Below, piece after piece: positions 7,405 to 14,510 of a stretch of DNA of 14,510 nt (positions are counted from its first letter, which is position 1; each line of letters begins with the position of its first letter). The notes under the pieces are model-generated. The model was given only the letters and a program-made list of their open reading frames with translations, was not told where the DNA came from and made no database searches. The position numbers and the translations under genes are program-made. The stretch spans positions 1-14,510 of the forward strand of contig JAUNPT010000026.1 in NCBI GenBank assembly GCA_030536565.1, read 5' to 3'. The stretch comes from Eubacteriales bacterium. Its GTDB lineage: Bacteria > Bacillota > Clostridia > Lachnospirales > Lachnospiraceae.

Positions 7405-7440
7405 TTTTATTATTATATGAAATAATATTCAAAATATGAA
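7405..7440 (-). promoter_or_regulatory. Candidate promoter for the DUF6512-like gene
   Basis: On the minus strand, TTCATA (7440-7435) and a perfect TATAAT (7417-7412) are separated by 17 bases. Transcription would start near 7405, leaving a leader of about 30 bases that carries the GGGAGG ribosome binding site. The same 82-base gap must also drive the divergent 64-aa gene, for which no equally good promoter is seen. Confidence 0.45.
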
Positions 7441-7455
7441 AAGGAGAATGCATGT

Positions 7456-7650
7456 ATGAGCAGATGGGGAAATGTACAAGGCAGCATTGACGATATGTAT
7501 ATGAATGACGGGGATTGGGAAGACATCTATATGAATAATAATAGGAAAATAGGTGGCACTCAGGTTATGAGAAAAAAACATGAAAAAAATATAATGCAGA
7601 ATTATGGAGAGGGTATAGTAAGACTTTTAGAAGAGTCTGCAGCAGAATAA
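7456..7650 (+). CDS. Hypothetical acidic small protein, 64 aa
   Basis: I do not recognise this protein. It is 64 residues long, starts at an ATG with AAGGAG (7441-7446) nine bases upstream, and lies 164 bases before the giant pectinase gene. The N-terminal half contains a near-repeat, DDMYMND and EDIYMNN (about residues 12-18 and 22-28). The C-terminal half is basic and then acidic and probably helical (MRKKHEKNIMQNYGEGIVRLLEES). There is no signal peptide, membrane segment or cysteine, so it should be a small cytosolic protein. The good ribosome binding site and the position in an otherwise empty gap favour a real gene. It has no evident terminator, so read-through into the pectinase gene is possible. 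Its role, including any link to pectin use, is unknown. Confidence 0.55.
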   Translation: MSRWGNVQGSIDDMYMNDGDWEDIYMNNNRKIGGTQVMRKKHEKNIMQNYGEGIVRLLEESAAE

Positions 7651-7814
7651 TACAGATTTTATATAAGTATAATAAAAAATCACAATAAAAAAGCTGAAAT
7701 ATGTAAAAAACGTGTAAATAGACAAAAAATCCTTTGTTTTTTTTATAAAATTCATGTAAAGTTAGTAGTGCTGTTTATAGCACAAACAAGATTTTTATGT
7801 TTTGGGAGGATTTT
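7651..7814 (+). promoter_or_regulatory. Leader and candidate promoters of the pectinase gene
   Basis: This is 164 bases of AT-rich DNA without a gene. Two possible promoters are seen: a perfect TATAAT at 7668-7673 without a good -35, and TAGACA (7719-7724) with TATAAA (7744-7749) at a long 19-base spacing. A small hairpin, GTGCT/AGCAC (7768-7772 with 7779-7783), lies in the expected leader. GGGAGGA (7804-7810) is a strong ribosome binding site four bases before the ATG. I see no riboswitch of a known class. Confidence 0.35.
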
Positions 7815-10800
7815 ATGAAAGGAAAAACAAAGAAAAAACTAAGAAGTGTTTTTTCTGCAGCATTAGTTGTGGCTATGGTATGTTCAGTTATTCCATACTG
7901 GCCAACAGGTATCTTTATGATTAATGCCAAAGCGGAAACATTGAATAGTGATGTCATGTCCCTGCTTAAGGGCTGGACAGTAACAAATGATGCTGATTTG
8001 ACAGCATCGGTATCAAAAGACGAGGATGGTACACAGGTGTTGACACTGGACCAGACAGCAGGCGGTTCAATGGCAGCTAACAGTGGTACTGATTTCAGCA
8101 CGGCATCTGTCCTTACATATACAAAGGACGGAGTGACATTTGGTGAGGGATATAAGATTTCAGCAGATGTTACGGTGCTTAGCGCAAAGCAGTCAAATTC
8201 ATGTGGAATCGGCATAGGTGATTCTGTAAAAGCAGATTCGGTTAATTCATATGCGTATGCAGCATTTCGAGGCGGTGTGAATGTAAGATGCGCTTACAGG
8301 AAAGCAGACGGTACATATGGTTCTACAGCGATGCAGGCGCCTGCAACAGGAGAAATATTAACTGAGAAACTTAATACAAAGTATGCTTTTTCTTACACAA
8401 AAAAGGCAGCTGGATATGATGTATCTGTTAATGATGGAAAAGCTCTTTTTACCAAGAGCATCAACAGTGCAAATGTCCACGCAGCATTATTTAGCACAGC
8501 ATCAATAGCAGCATCTGTACCAACGATTGTAATTGAAGGTGCTAAGGTTGAAATTCGCAACCTTAAGGTTACAGACAGCACAGGTGAAGTTGTCTATGAT
8601 ATGCAGAACATCTTAAATTCATATATAACAGACTACACTGTTGAAATTGGTGATGCTAATGTGGCAAGCTTTAATGTAAACGATGCTTATGTGTCAGCGC
8701 CATTGAGTAAAACAATTACTACAGAGCTTTTGGCACCGCTTGCAGATGGGGCGGCCCTAACAGTTAAAGCTGGGACAGCAGACACAGCTGTGTCAGCACT
8801 TGGCGCATATTCGGCAGTGGTAGACGCAGTTAATAATAAGATTATTGTAAAGGCAGGAACAACTGTTGTTGGTGAGCTTGCATATACATATGCAGGTGCA
8901 TTAAAGACGCTTATAGTCGGAGCACCCGCTGTAACATATGATTTTAGAACAGATATATTAGGCGTAACAACTGTTCCAGAACAGGGACAGACCTCTGGTG
9001 ATGGAGTTATGACTATTAAGGGTAGAACCAGCTATAACGGAACACAGCATGGAGCAAATGTTTATACGGGAGATGTTATTTCAATAAATATTCCAAAGGG
9101 AAAAACTACACTGACCTTTGGTGTGTGTGCATACGGAAGTGCATCTGCAAACGTAGAAGTTTCAGGTGCTTCTGTAGGTGACAGAATTGCTTTAGAGGGA
9201 GACGGTACAAATGATAAAAGAACAACTACATTTGTATATACATCTGATAAAGCAGCGACATTGGACATTGTGCTTACAGGCAATGGATACCTTCATTATA
9301 TTACAGCTGTTGCGGAAGAAGTAAAGCCAGCTGCTGTTATTACTGGTACAGTGCAGAATGCTGATGGACAGACATTGGAATTTTTTAATGGTGATACTAA
9401 GGTGGCAGAGGCAGTTATCACAGCTGGCAGTTATTGTGCAGAGCTTGAAACAGGTGCTGTTTATGAGGTAAAGTTTGCAGATTTCAATAAGTATACAGTT
9501 ACAGCAGGAAATACCGTTGATTTAACTAAAGCTGCTGCAGGAGATACAATTACGAATAATATTATATATTCTGTATGGGATAGTGCAAAAGCATTTTCAA
9601 TGACAATAGGTGGTACAGAATTTACAGTGACTCCGGGTGAAGACGCAACTAAGGATTATATTGTAACAACTGCAGATTCTTCAATGGTGGAATCGGTTAC
9701 GTCAACGCAGGCGCTTGTATGGGCTGATCTTAATGGCGGTGGCAGAGGAATATTGAAGGAATCTGACATTACTAATGTAAGTGATAATGTTAACGTTGCA
9801 GTGAATGGCAACATAATCACAGTTACATATAAAGATGCAGCTTCAAAGCCATATAGCTATAAGCTTGGTGTTAAAGATAACAGCGCAGCAGGTATTCCTA
9901 CACAGAATGGTACGCCAATTACATACACATTTACACAGAGTGCGCTTATTACAGACCTTTCTAATATTCATGCAAAGGGAAGTAATTATGCAATTAAGAC
10001 ACCAGTTAATTCTATGGATAAGCTGGTTACATTTGCAAGTGCAGGCAATGGAATATATCTTAATGATACAAGTCATGGAATGGGTATAAGCTCTAATAGT
10101 ACAATTAGTGTTAAGACAGCCGGCAATGCAGTTATTGACCTTGCCCTGTGTCAATGGGGAGGAGGTACAGTAACAGCAAAGGTTGTTTCTGGCAGCGGTA
10201 CAGTTACGCCTGCAGAAGCACAGAGCTGCAAAGCTGCTGCTTGTGGAGATAAGGTAAGCTTTTCATATGAAGGAGATGCAGCTGTTGTTGAATTAACATT
10301 TGCAGGTGGTACAGCATATCTTCACTCCATGACAGTAACTAATGAGGCACCTGCAGCTGTAGAACATCCACAGCCGGCGATGCCTAAGATATTTGATTTT
10401 GGTACAGCCTCTAATCTTACTGTAACCCCAGTAGGCCAGAGACTTGTGTTAAAGCAGGAAAATGGTATATTAAATACAGTTGACGGTAAAGTTAACAGTC
10501 TGGTAAGCTACTATGGATTTGATCCAACAGCTGACAATGTAACATTATCAGCAGATATAGTGTTAAATACAGGTGCAGCAAGTAATTACAGCGGTGTGTT
10601 CTTTGGAGCATATGATGGGGAAAATATTGCGACAGTAGGTATTCGTAACCTCACAGGACTTCGCGGCATTTACTCTAAATCAGATGCAGATATGGCTGGT
10701 GCGGGCGGTGTAAATACTGCAATAGAGGCCAAAACGGTGGTTTCATTTACAGCTTCAAAGACAGCAGATGGTTTCATTATCAAGGCAGCACCAAAGAATG

Positions 10801-13800
10801 GTGAAACGCAGACAATGCAGATTAAGTATAACAGCTCAAGCTACCGTCTTTTTGCTAACGGAGAAAACACAAGCGTATCTTATGGTTTCATATTGTCAAA
10901 TGCGACAGCAACAATTACAAATATGAAGTATACAGCTGCAGACGGCAGTGTGCTTTATGACCAGAATGCATGTTATGATGCAGCCGGAACAGCACCTGTA
11001 GTTGAAAAAGTAACAGCAACAAGTGCAGCAACAAGGGATTATATTACAGTTGACTGGACATCTTCTGTACTGCCAGACGGAGATGGAAGATATATTCTTC
11101 AGGTCTCTAAGGATAACAGTGATTGGACAACAATTGAGGAAAACCTTACAGAGAGCAGCTTTAAGTATGCAATATCTGATGGTGGTAATTATAAGTTCCG
11201 TGTTGCTGGAAGATTAGGTATTAATGGACAAGCAGGTACTTATGCAGAATCTAATATAGAATATGTTAAGGCAGCACTTACATCACCTGAGCTCAATGCT
11301 TCAGCGTCAGCAGCATCAATTTTGGTAAGCTGGAATGCAGTCGCAGGAGCTGACAGTTATGAGGTATATCGTTATTTGGGTGAGGAGAACAAGGAAAATC
11401 CAGAACTACTTGCCGCAACAACTGCTGTAACATACATAGATACGACAGTAACAACAGAAAATCCATATTTCTATTATGTTGTTGCAAAGTCAGCAGACAA
11501 CTGGAGCAATCCATCTAAGACTGTATGGGCTGTTGCTACATCAGGACATAAGGGACAGTATGCGTATGAAGATGAAAGTGCCGGAATTACAATTACTAAA
11601 AGGTCATATGATACCGTTTACAATGGAAAGATTACATTAGAGGGTATTGTTGAGAAGGCTGGTAATGTAACTCTTCAGGTTAATGGAGTTAGTGCAGCAC
11701 AGACAGCAGTAACTGAAAGAGGAGCATTCTCATTTAAAGACATTGCGTTAGTGGAAGGAAGAAATGATGTAAATCTTTTAGTGACAGATGCTAATGGAAA
11801 TGTTACAAGAAAAACATTTAATTTTGTATATTTAACAGCGTATGATTTGGTTGTTGATGCTTCATTTACAGGTGCAGATGGTACTAAGAATGCAGATGGA
11901 GTAATTACATATAAGACTGTTCAGGCTGCGCTGGATTCAGTGCCGGCAGGAAATACAGAACGTGTTATTATTCTTGTAAAAGAAGGTAATTATGAAGAAC
12001 ATCTTACAATTAATACACCTAACATTACACTTATAGGTGAAGACAGCGAAAAGACAAGAATCTACTTTGATACTGATACAATCGGTATGGTAGGTGGAGA
12101 TATGGCACAAAGATGTGCCATTTACGTAAAGAGTGGCGCTACAGGTTTTCTGGCAGAAAACCTGACATTTGAAAATACATATGCATACAGAGGTGATGGT
12201 TCACGTTCTAATGAATCAGCCGATGCATTAAGAAATGATGCTAATGATGCATCATATGTAAATGTAAGAATACTTGGATATCAGGATACACTTTGTGCTA
12301 ATGCTGGAACGCAGTATTACTTCAAGTGTTATATTGCAGGTAATGTAGATTTTATTTATGGAAATGAACCAAGAGCATTCTTTAATGATTGTCAGCTGGT
12401 TTTCCGTTATAATGCTAATAAGAATAGTGGATATGTATGCGCACCAAAGACATCACTATCGGCAGCATATGGTTTGACATTCTATGATTGCCAGATTACT
12501 GCAGAAAGCGGATGCACAGGAAGTAAATATTTACTTGCAAGACCTTGGGGAGCAGATGCATATATTGCTTGGATTAATTGTTATATGGGTAAAATCCTTA
12601 AGGGAACTATGAATAATCCATATGCAGATATGAGTGGAAATCTTGCAACAGAAGCCAGATTCTATGAATATGGAAGCTATGGTCCGGCATATACAATCAA
12701 TGCAAACAGAAGACAGCTGTCAACAGCTATGGCTGAAAAGATGATTACAGCAGATTATCTCGGCTGGGATAATAAAGCGGCGCTTGATGGGGTAAATTCT
12801 AATTATATAGGAACACAAAGCACAACAGCACAGGATAGATATGTGAATTACACATATTCAACAGACAGTGCACTTCCAAGCGAAGGCAACGATACTGGAC
12901 TTTCACAGTTTGTACTTGAGGGTTATGCTAACAGTGCAGGTGTTACAGGTGGCGGCACGCTTCTTGAAACATCATCGAATTACTACAAGACTTCAACAGC
13001 AGAGCAGTTCCTTTCAGCACTTATTAAAGCCAGAGAAACAGGTATGCCATCGGTTATTGAACTCACAGCAGATATCGGTCTTGGAACTAAAGAAATAAGC
13101 AGTTTTGACAGCTATAGTAAGGTGATTAAGGCACATGGACATCAGCCATTAACGCATCCTGCATTGCTTCAGACAGGTGTTTCCCAGCTTAAGATTGATG
13201 GAATGGAAAATCTTACTATTTATTCTAAGAATGGTGCAAAGATTACACATACAACAGTAGATATTGCAAATTCATCTAATATTATGATTAGAAATATCGT
13301 ATTTGATGAAATCTGGGAGTGGGATGAAGATACATCAGGTGCATATGATACTAATGACTGGGATTATATGACAATTGAAAAGGGAAGTTCAGGAATCTGG
13401 ATTGACCATTGTACATTCTACAAAGCATATGACGGTGTTATAGACGTAAAGACACCTGTTAACAAATCAGATATTACAATTTCATGGTGTGCATTTATGC
13501 CGGGAAGTGATGGAGATGTATTCTTTAATGCAATGATGGACGAGCTAAATAAAAACCCATCAGCATATCCATATTATTCTTCATTACTTGCATCAGGAAT
13601 GACTAAAGAGCAGATTGATGGATATGCATATGGCCAGAAGAAGACACATCTGTTAGGCCAGTCTGATGATGATACATCAGCAGCTAACATTACGTTGACA
13701 CTTGCTAACAACTATTATAAGAATTCAATGGACCGTATGCCAAGACTTCGTTATGGAACAGCCCATGTTTATAACTGTATTATGGACGCTCAGGATTTAA

Positions 13801-14510
13801 GAGAACTGAGAGATTCTATTACTAATGAAGAAGAAGCAAAAAAGATTGTAAGTAATGGTGCGTCATCAACATGCGGTGCGAGCATGCTTCTTGAAAACTG
13901 TAATATTTCAGGTATAACCAATGCGTTAAACAGTGGTAATGGTGACAGTCCGGCCGGATATATCAATGCTATTAATTCAGCTTATTATCTGGATGGAGCT
14001 GCAGCTAAACTGGAAGTTAGGAATAATAATACAATCGAAGGAGATGAGGCACTTATAACAGACGCTGATGCATTTATTAAGGCACTTCCATATAGTGGAT
14101 ATAAGTTATACGATGCTAATTCGCTTGGTGTTAATGTAGAGCCATTCGCAGGTGCTAAAAAAGTTACGATGACAACACTTCAGTGGGAGAAGACAACATA
14201 TACAGCTGGAATTACTGGTGGTGATGAAGGCGGCGGGGATACTCCGGGTGGAGATTCATCGGATACTATTATTAATGTTGAGAAGCCGGAGAATGTTCCT
14301 GATATGGAAATAACAATGCCTAAAGAAGAAATTAAAGATGCAATTAATCTGACAGATGAAGAAAAGGCTGCTATTTTGGCTGGTACTGATTTAGAGATTA
14401 GTATGAAGCTTGCAGATATAAGCACTAATGTTTCAGAGTCAGAAAAGGCTTTAATTAAGGGTGCATTGGCAGACGCAAAGCTTGAAAATGCAGTAGCAGC
14501 AAAGTATATT
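7815..14510 (+). CDS. Secreted multidomain pectin methylesterase (CE8) - pectate lyase (PL1), 3' partial
   Basis: A single frame stays open from the ATG at 7815 to the window edge: 2232 codons with no stop. Residues 1-40 are a signal peptide (KGKTKKK, hydrophobic core, AKA before the likely cleavage at 40/41), so the protein acts outside the cell. Module order, with approximate residues: LamG-like sandwich 45-265; spacer domain; CBM-like sandwich 373-501; transthyretin-like 509-582; Ig-like 586-709; second CBM-like 709-844; second LamG-like 858-1052; two FN3-like 1061-1154 and 1155-1244; Ig-like 1256-1341; CE8 1343-1658; PL1 1692-2115; Gly/Asp linker 2135-2150; start of a C-terminal domain. 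CE8 strips methyl groups from homogalacturonan, creating the substrate for PL1. Surface anchoring would be decided beyond the window. The module names outside CE8 and PL1 are fold-level guesses. The gene is probably monocistronic or preceded only by the 64-aa gene. Confidence 0.95.
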   Translation, partial: MKGKTKKKLRSVFSAALVVAMVCSVIPYWPTGIFMINAKAETLNSDVMSLLKGWTVTNDADLTASVSKDEDGTQVLTLDQTAGGSMAANSGTDFSTASVLTYTKDGVTFGEGYKISADVTVLSAKQSNSCGIGIGDSVKADSVNSYAYAAFRGGVNVRCAYRKADGTYGSTAMQAPATGEILTEKLNTKYAFSYTKKAAGYDVSVNDGKALFTKSINSANVHAALFSTASIAASVPTIVIEGAKVEIRNLKVTDSTGEVVYDMQNILNSYITDYTVEIGDANVASFNVNDAYVSAPLSKTITTELLAPLADGAALTVKAGTADTAVSALGAYSAVVDAVNNKIIVKAGTTVVGELAYTYAGALKTLIVGAPAVTYDFRTDILGVTTVPEQGQTSGDGVMTIKGRTSYNGTQHGANVYTGDVISINIPKGKTTLTFGVCAYGSASANVEVSGASVGDRIALEGDGTNDKRTTTFVYTSDKAATLDIVLTGNGYLHYITAVAEEVKPAAVITGTVQNADGQTLEFFNGDTKVAEAVITAGSYCAELETGAVYEVKFADFNKYTVTAGNTVDLTKAAAGDTITNNIIYSVWDSAKAFSMTIGGTEFTVTPGEDATKDYIVTTADSSMVESVTSTQALVWADLNGGGRGILKESDITNVSDNVNVAVNGNIITVTYKDAASKPYSYKLGVKDNSAAGIPTQNGTPITYTFTQSALITDLSNIHAKGSNYAIKTPVNSMDKLVTFASAGNGIYLNDTSHGMGISSNSTISVKTAGNAVIDLALCQWGGGTVTAKVVSGSGTVTPAEAQSCKAAACGDKVSFSYEGDAAVVELTFAGGTAYLHSMTVTNEAPAAVEHPQPAMPKIFDFGTASNLTVTPVGQRLVLKQENGILNTVDGKVNSLVSYYGFDPTADNVTLSADIVLNTGAASNYSGVFFGAYDGENIATVGIRNLTGLRGIYSKSDADMAGAGGVNTAIEAKTVVSFTASKTADGFIIKAAPKNGETQTMQIKYNSSSYRLFANGENTSVSYGFILSNATATITNMKYTAADGSVLYDQNACYDAAGTAPVVEKVTATSAATRDYITVDWTSSVLPDGDGRYILQVSKDNSDWTTIEENLTESSFKYAISDGGNYKFRVAGRLGINGQAGTYAESNIEYVKAALTSPELNASASAASILVSWNAVAGADSYEVYRYLGEENKENPELLAATTAVTYIDTTVTTENPYFYYVVAKSADNWSNPSKTVWAVATSGHKGQYAYEDESAGITITKRSYDTVYNGKITLEGIVEKAGNVTLQVNGVSAAQTAVTERGAFSFKDIALVEGRNDVNLLVTDANGNVTRKTFNFVYLTAYDLVVDASFTGADGTKNADGVITYKTVQAALDSVPAGNTERVIILVKEGNYEEHLTINTPNITLIGEDSEKTRIYFDTDTIGMVGGDMAQRCAIYVKSGATGFLAENLTFENTYAYRGDGSRSNESADALRNDANDASYVNVRILGYQDTLCANAGTQYYFKCYIAGNVDFIYGNEPRAFFNDCQLVFRYNANKNSGYVCAPKTSLSAAYGLTFYDCQITAESGCTGSKYLLARPWGADAYIAWINCYMGKILKGTMNNPYADMSGNLATEARFYEYGSYGPAYTINANRRQLSTAMAEKMITADYLGWDNKAALDGVNSNYIGTQSTTAQDRYVNYTYSTDSALPSEGNDTGLSQFVLEGYANSAGVTGGGTLLETSSNYYKTSTAEQFLSALIKARETGMPSVIELTADIGLGTKEISSFDSYSKVIKAHGHQPLTHPALLQTGVSQLKIDGMENLTIYSKNGAKITHTTVDIANSSNIMIRNIVFDEIWEWDEDTSGAYDTNDWDYMTIEKGSSGIWIDHCTFYKAYDGVIDVKTPVNKSDITISWCAFMPGSDGDVFFNAMMDELNKNPSAYPYYSSLLASGMTKEQIDGYAYGQKKTHLLGQSDDDTSAANITLTLANNYYKNSMDRMPRLRYGTAHVYNCIMDAQDLRELRDSITNEEEAKKIVSNGASSTCGASMLLENCNISGITNALNSGNGDSPAGYINAINSAYYLDGAAAKLEVRNNNTIEGDEALITDADAFIKALPYSGYKLYDANSLGVNVEPFAGAKKVTMTTLQWEKTTYTAGITGGDEGGGDTPGGDSSDTIINVEKPENVPDMEITMPKEEIKDAINLTDEEKAAILAGTDLEISMKLADISTNVSESEKALIKGALADAKLENAVAAKYI
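7947..10970 (+). repeat. Two divergent domain duplications within the pectinase
   Basis: Two kinds of module occur twice. The LamG-like copies (residues about 45-265 and 858-1052) share the order of a (S)ADV/(S)ADI strand, a GI/GV..G..D segment, and endings with NLKVTDSTGEVVYDMQN and NMKYTAADGSVLYDQN. The CBM-like copies share HG followed by IS(I/V) (H412 and H754) and a terminal YLHxxTV (Y492 and Y835). The spacings between these landmarks are 80 and 81 residues. Copies are divergent in DNA, so the duplications are old. Confidence 0.65.
11841..12788 (+). other. CE8 pectin methylesterase domain
   Basis: Residues 1343-1658 form a right-handed beta-helix esterase. Visible motifs are GNYEE (1391-1395), GYQDTL with Q1490 and the general acid D1491, VDFIYG with the nucleophile D1512, and ARPW with R1576. 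Spacings match plant PME (Q-D pair to nucleophile, 21 residues). The first motif, normally QAxAL, reads SADAL with S1468 at the position of the usual glutamine. Confidence 0.93.
12888..14159 (+). other. PL1 pectate lyase domain
   Basis: Residues 1692-2115 carry the pectate lyase family 1 motifs: NDWD (1847-1850) and DGVID (1873-1877) for calcium-binding acidic residues, GIWIDHCTF (WIDH at 1862-1865), and RMPRLR (1974-1979). The first and last arginines of that motif match catalytic R218 and R223 of PelC. Polygalacturonate would be cleaved by calcium-dependent beta-elimination. All key residues appear intact. Confidence 0.92.

Noticed and set aside
7621..7638. AGACT/AGTCT hairpin as terminator of the 64-aa gene
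   Set aside because: The stem is only five base pairs, lies inside the coding sequence and lacks a T-tract.
7651..7814. Riboswitch, such as a cyclic-di-GMP type, before the pectinase
   Set aside because: Only a short 5-bp hairpin is visible and no conserved core of a known class.
9835..10154. Overlapping open frames on both strands (9835-10089 + and 9843-10154 -)
   Set aside because: Both lie inside the pectinase frame, have low-complexity shadow composition and no ribosome binding site.
1..14510. CRISPR array, insertion sequence, integrase, tRNA or rRNA
   Set aside because: No spaced direct repeats, transposase or integrase frames, or cloverleaf or rRNA motifs were found.

Overview
The window looks like chromosomal DNA of a low-GC, Gram-positive gut anaerobe of the Clostridia, most likely a Lachnospiraceae member close to Lachnospira / Eubacterium eligens. 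This rests on the AT-rich intergenic DNA, AGGAGG-type ribosome binding sites, occasional GTG and TTG starts, and above all a giant secreted pectinase typical of pectin specialists in that group. The genus assignment is inference.

Layout: (1) 1-1489, the end of a riboflavin operon on the + strand: ribBA (cut by the left edge) and ribH. (2) 1500-6312, a self-contained drug-efflux-type operon: a candidate promoter, a long hairpin with a T-tract, a MarR-family regulator with a GTG start, then two ABC exporter half-transporters coupled by a 4-base overlap and a 2-base gap, closed by a perfect 13-bp terminator. The two half-transporters carry complementary defects in their ATP sites, as expected for a heterodimer with one degenerate and one active site. 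(3) 6313-7650, a region of small genes: a 128-aa orphan preceded by two palindromes, a convergent small membrane protein (DUF6512-like) only 4 bases away, and a divergent 64-aa acidic orphan. A 14-bp perfect inverted repeat lies inside the end of the 128-aa gene. (4) 7815-14510, one open reading frame that runs off the right edge (2232 codons visible). It encodes a secreted multidomain protein with a signal peptide, an array of beta-sandwich, Ig-like and FN3-like modules, a CE8 pectin methylesterase, a PL1 pectate lyase, and a Gly/Asp linker into an unfinished C-terminal domain.

How it works together: the large protein joins the two steps of homogalacturonan attack on one chain, demethylation by CE8 and then beta-elimination of the unmasked polygalacturonate by PL1. 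The MarR-ABC operon is a regulated export system with no sequence link to pectin use. I see no CRISPR array, transposon, integrase, phage gene, tRNA or rRNA. The least explained elements are the hairpin before marR, the inverted repeat in the 128-aa gene, the two orphan proteins, and the replaced oxyanion-hole residue in the CE8 domain.
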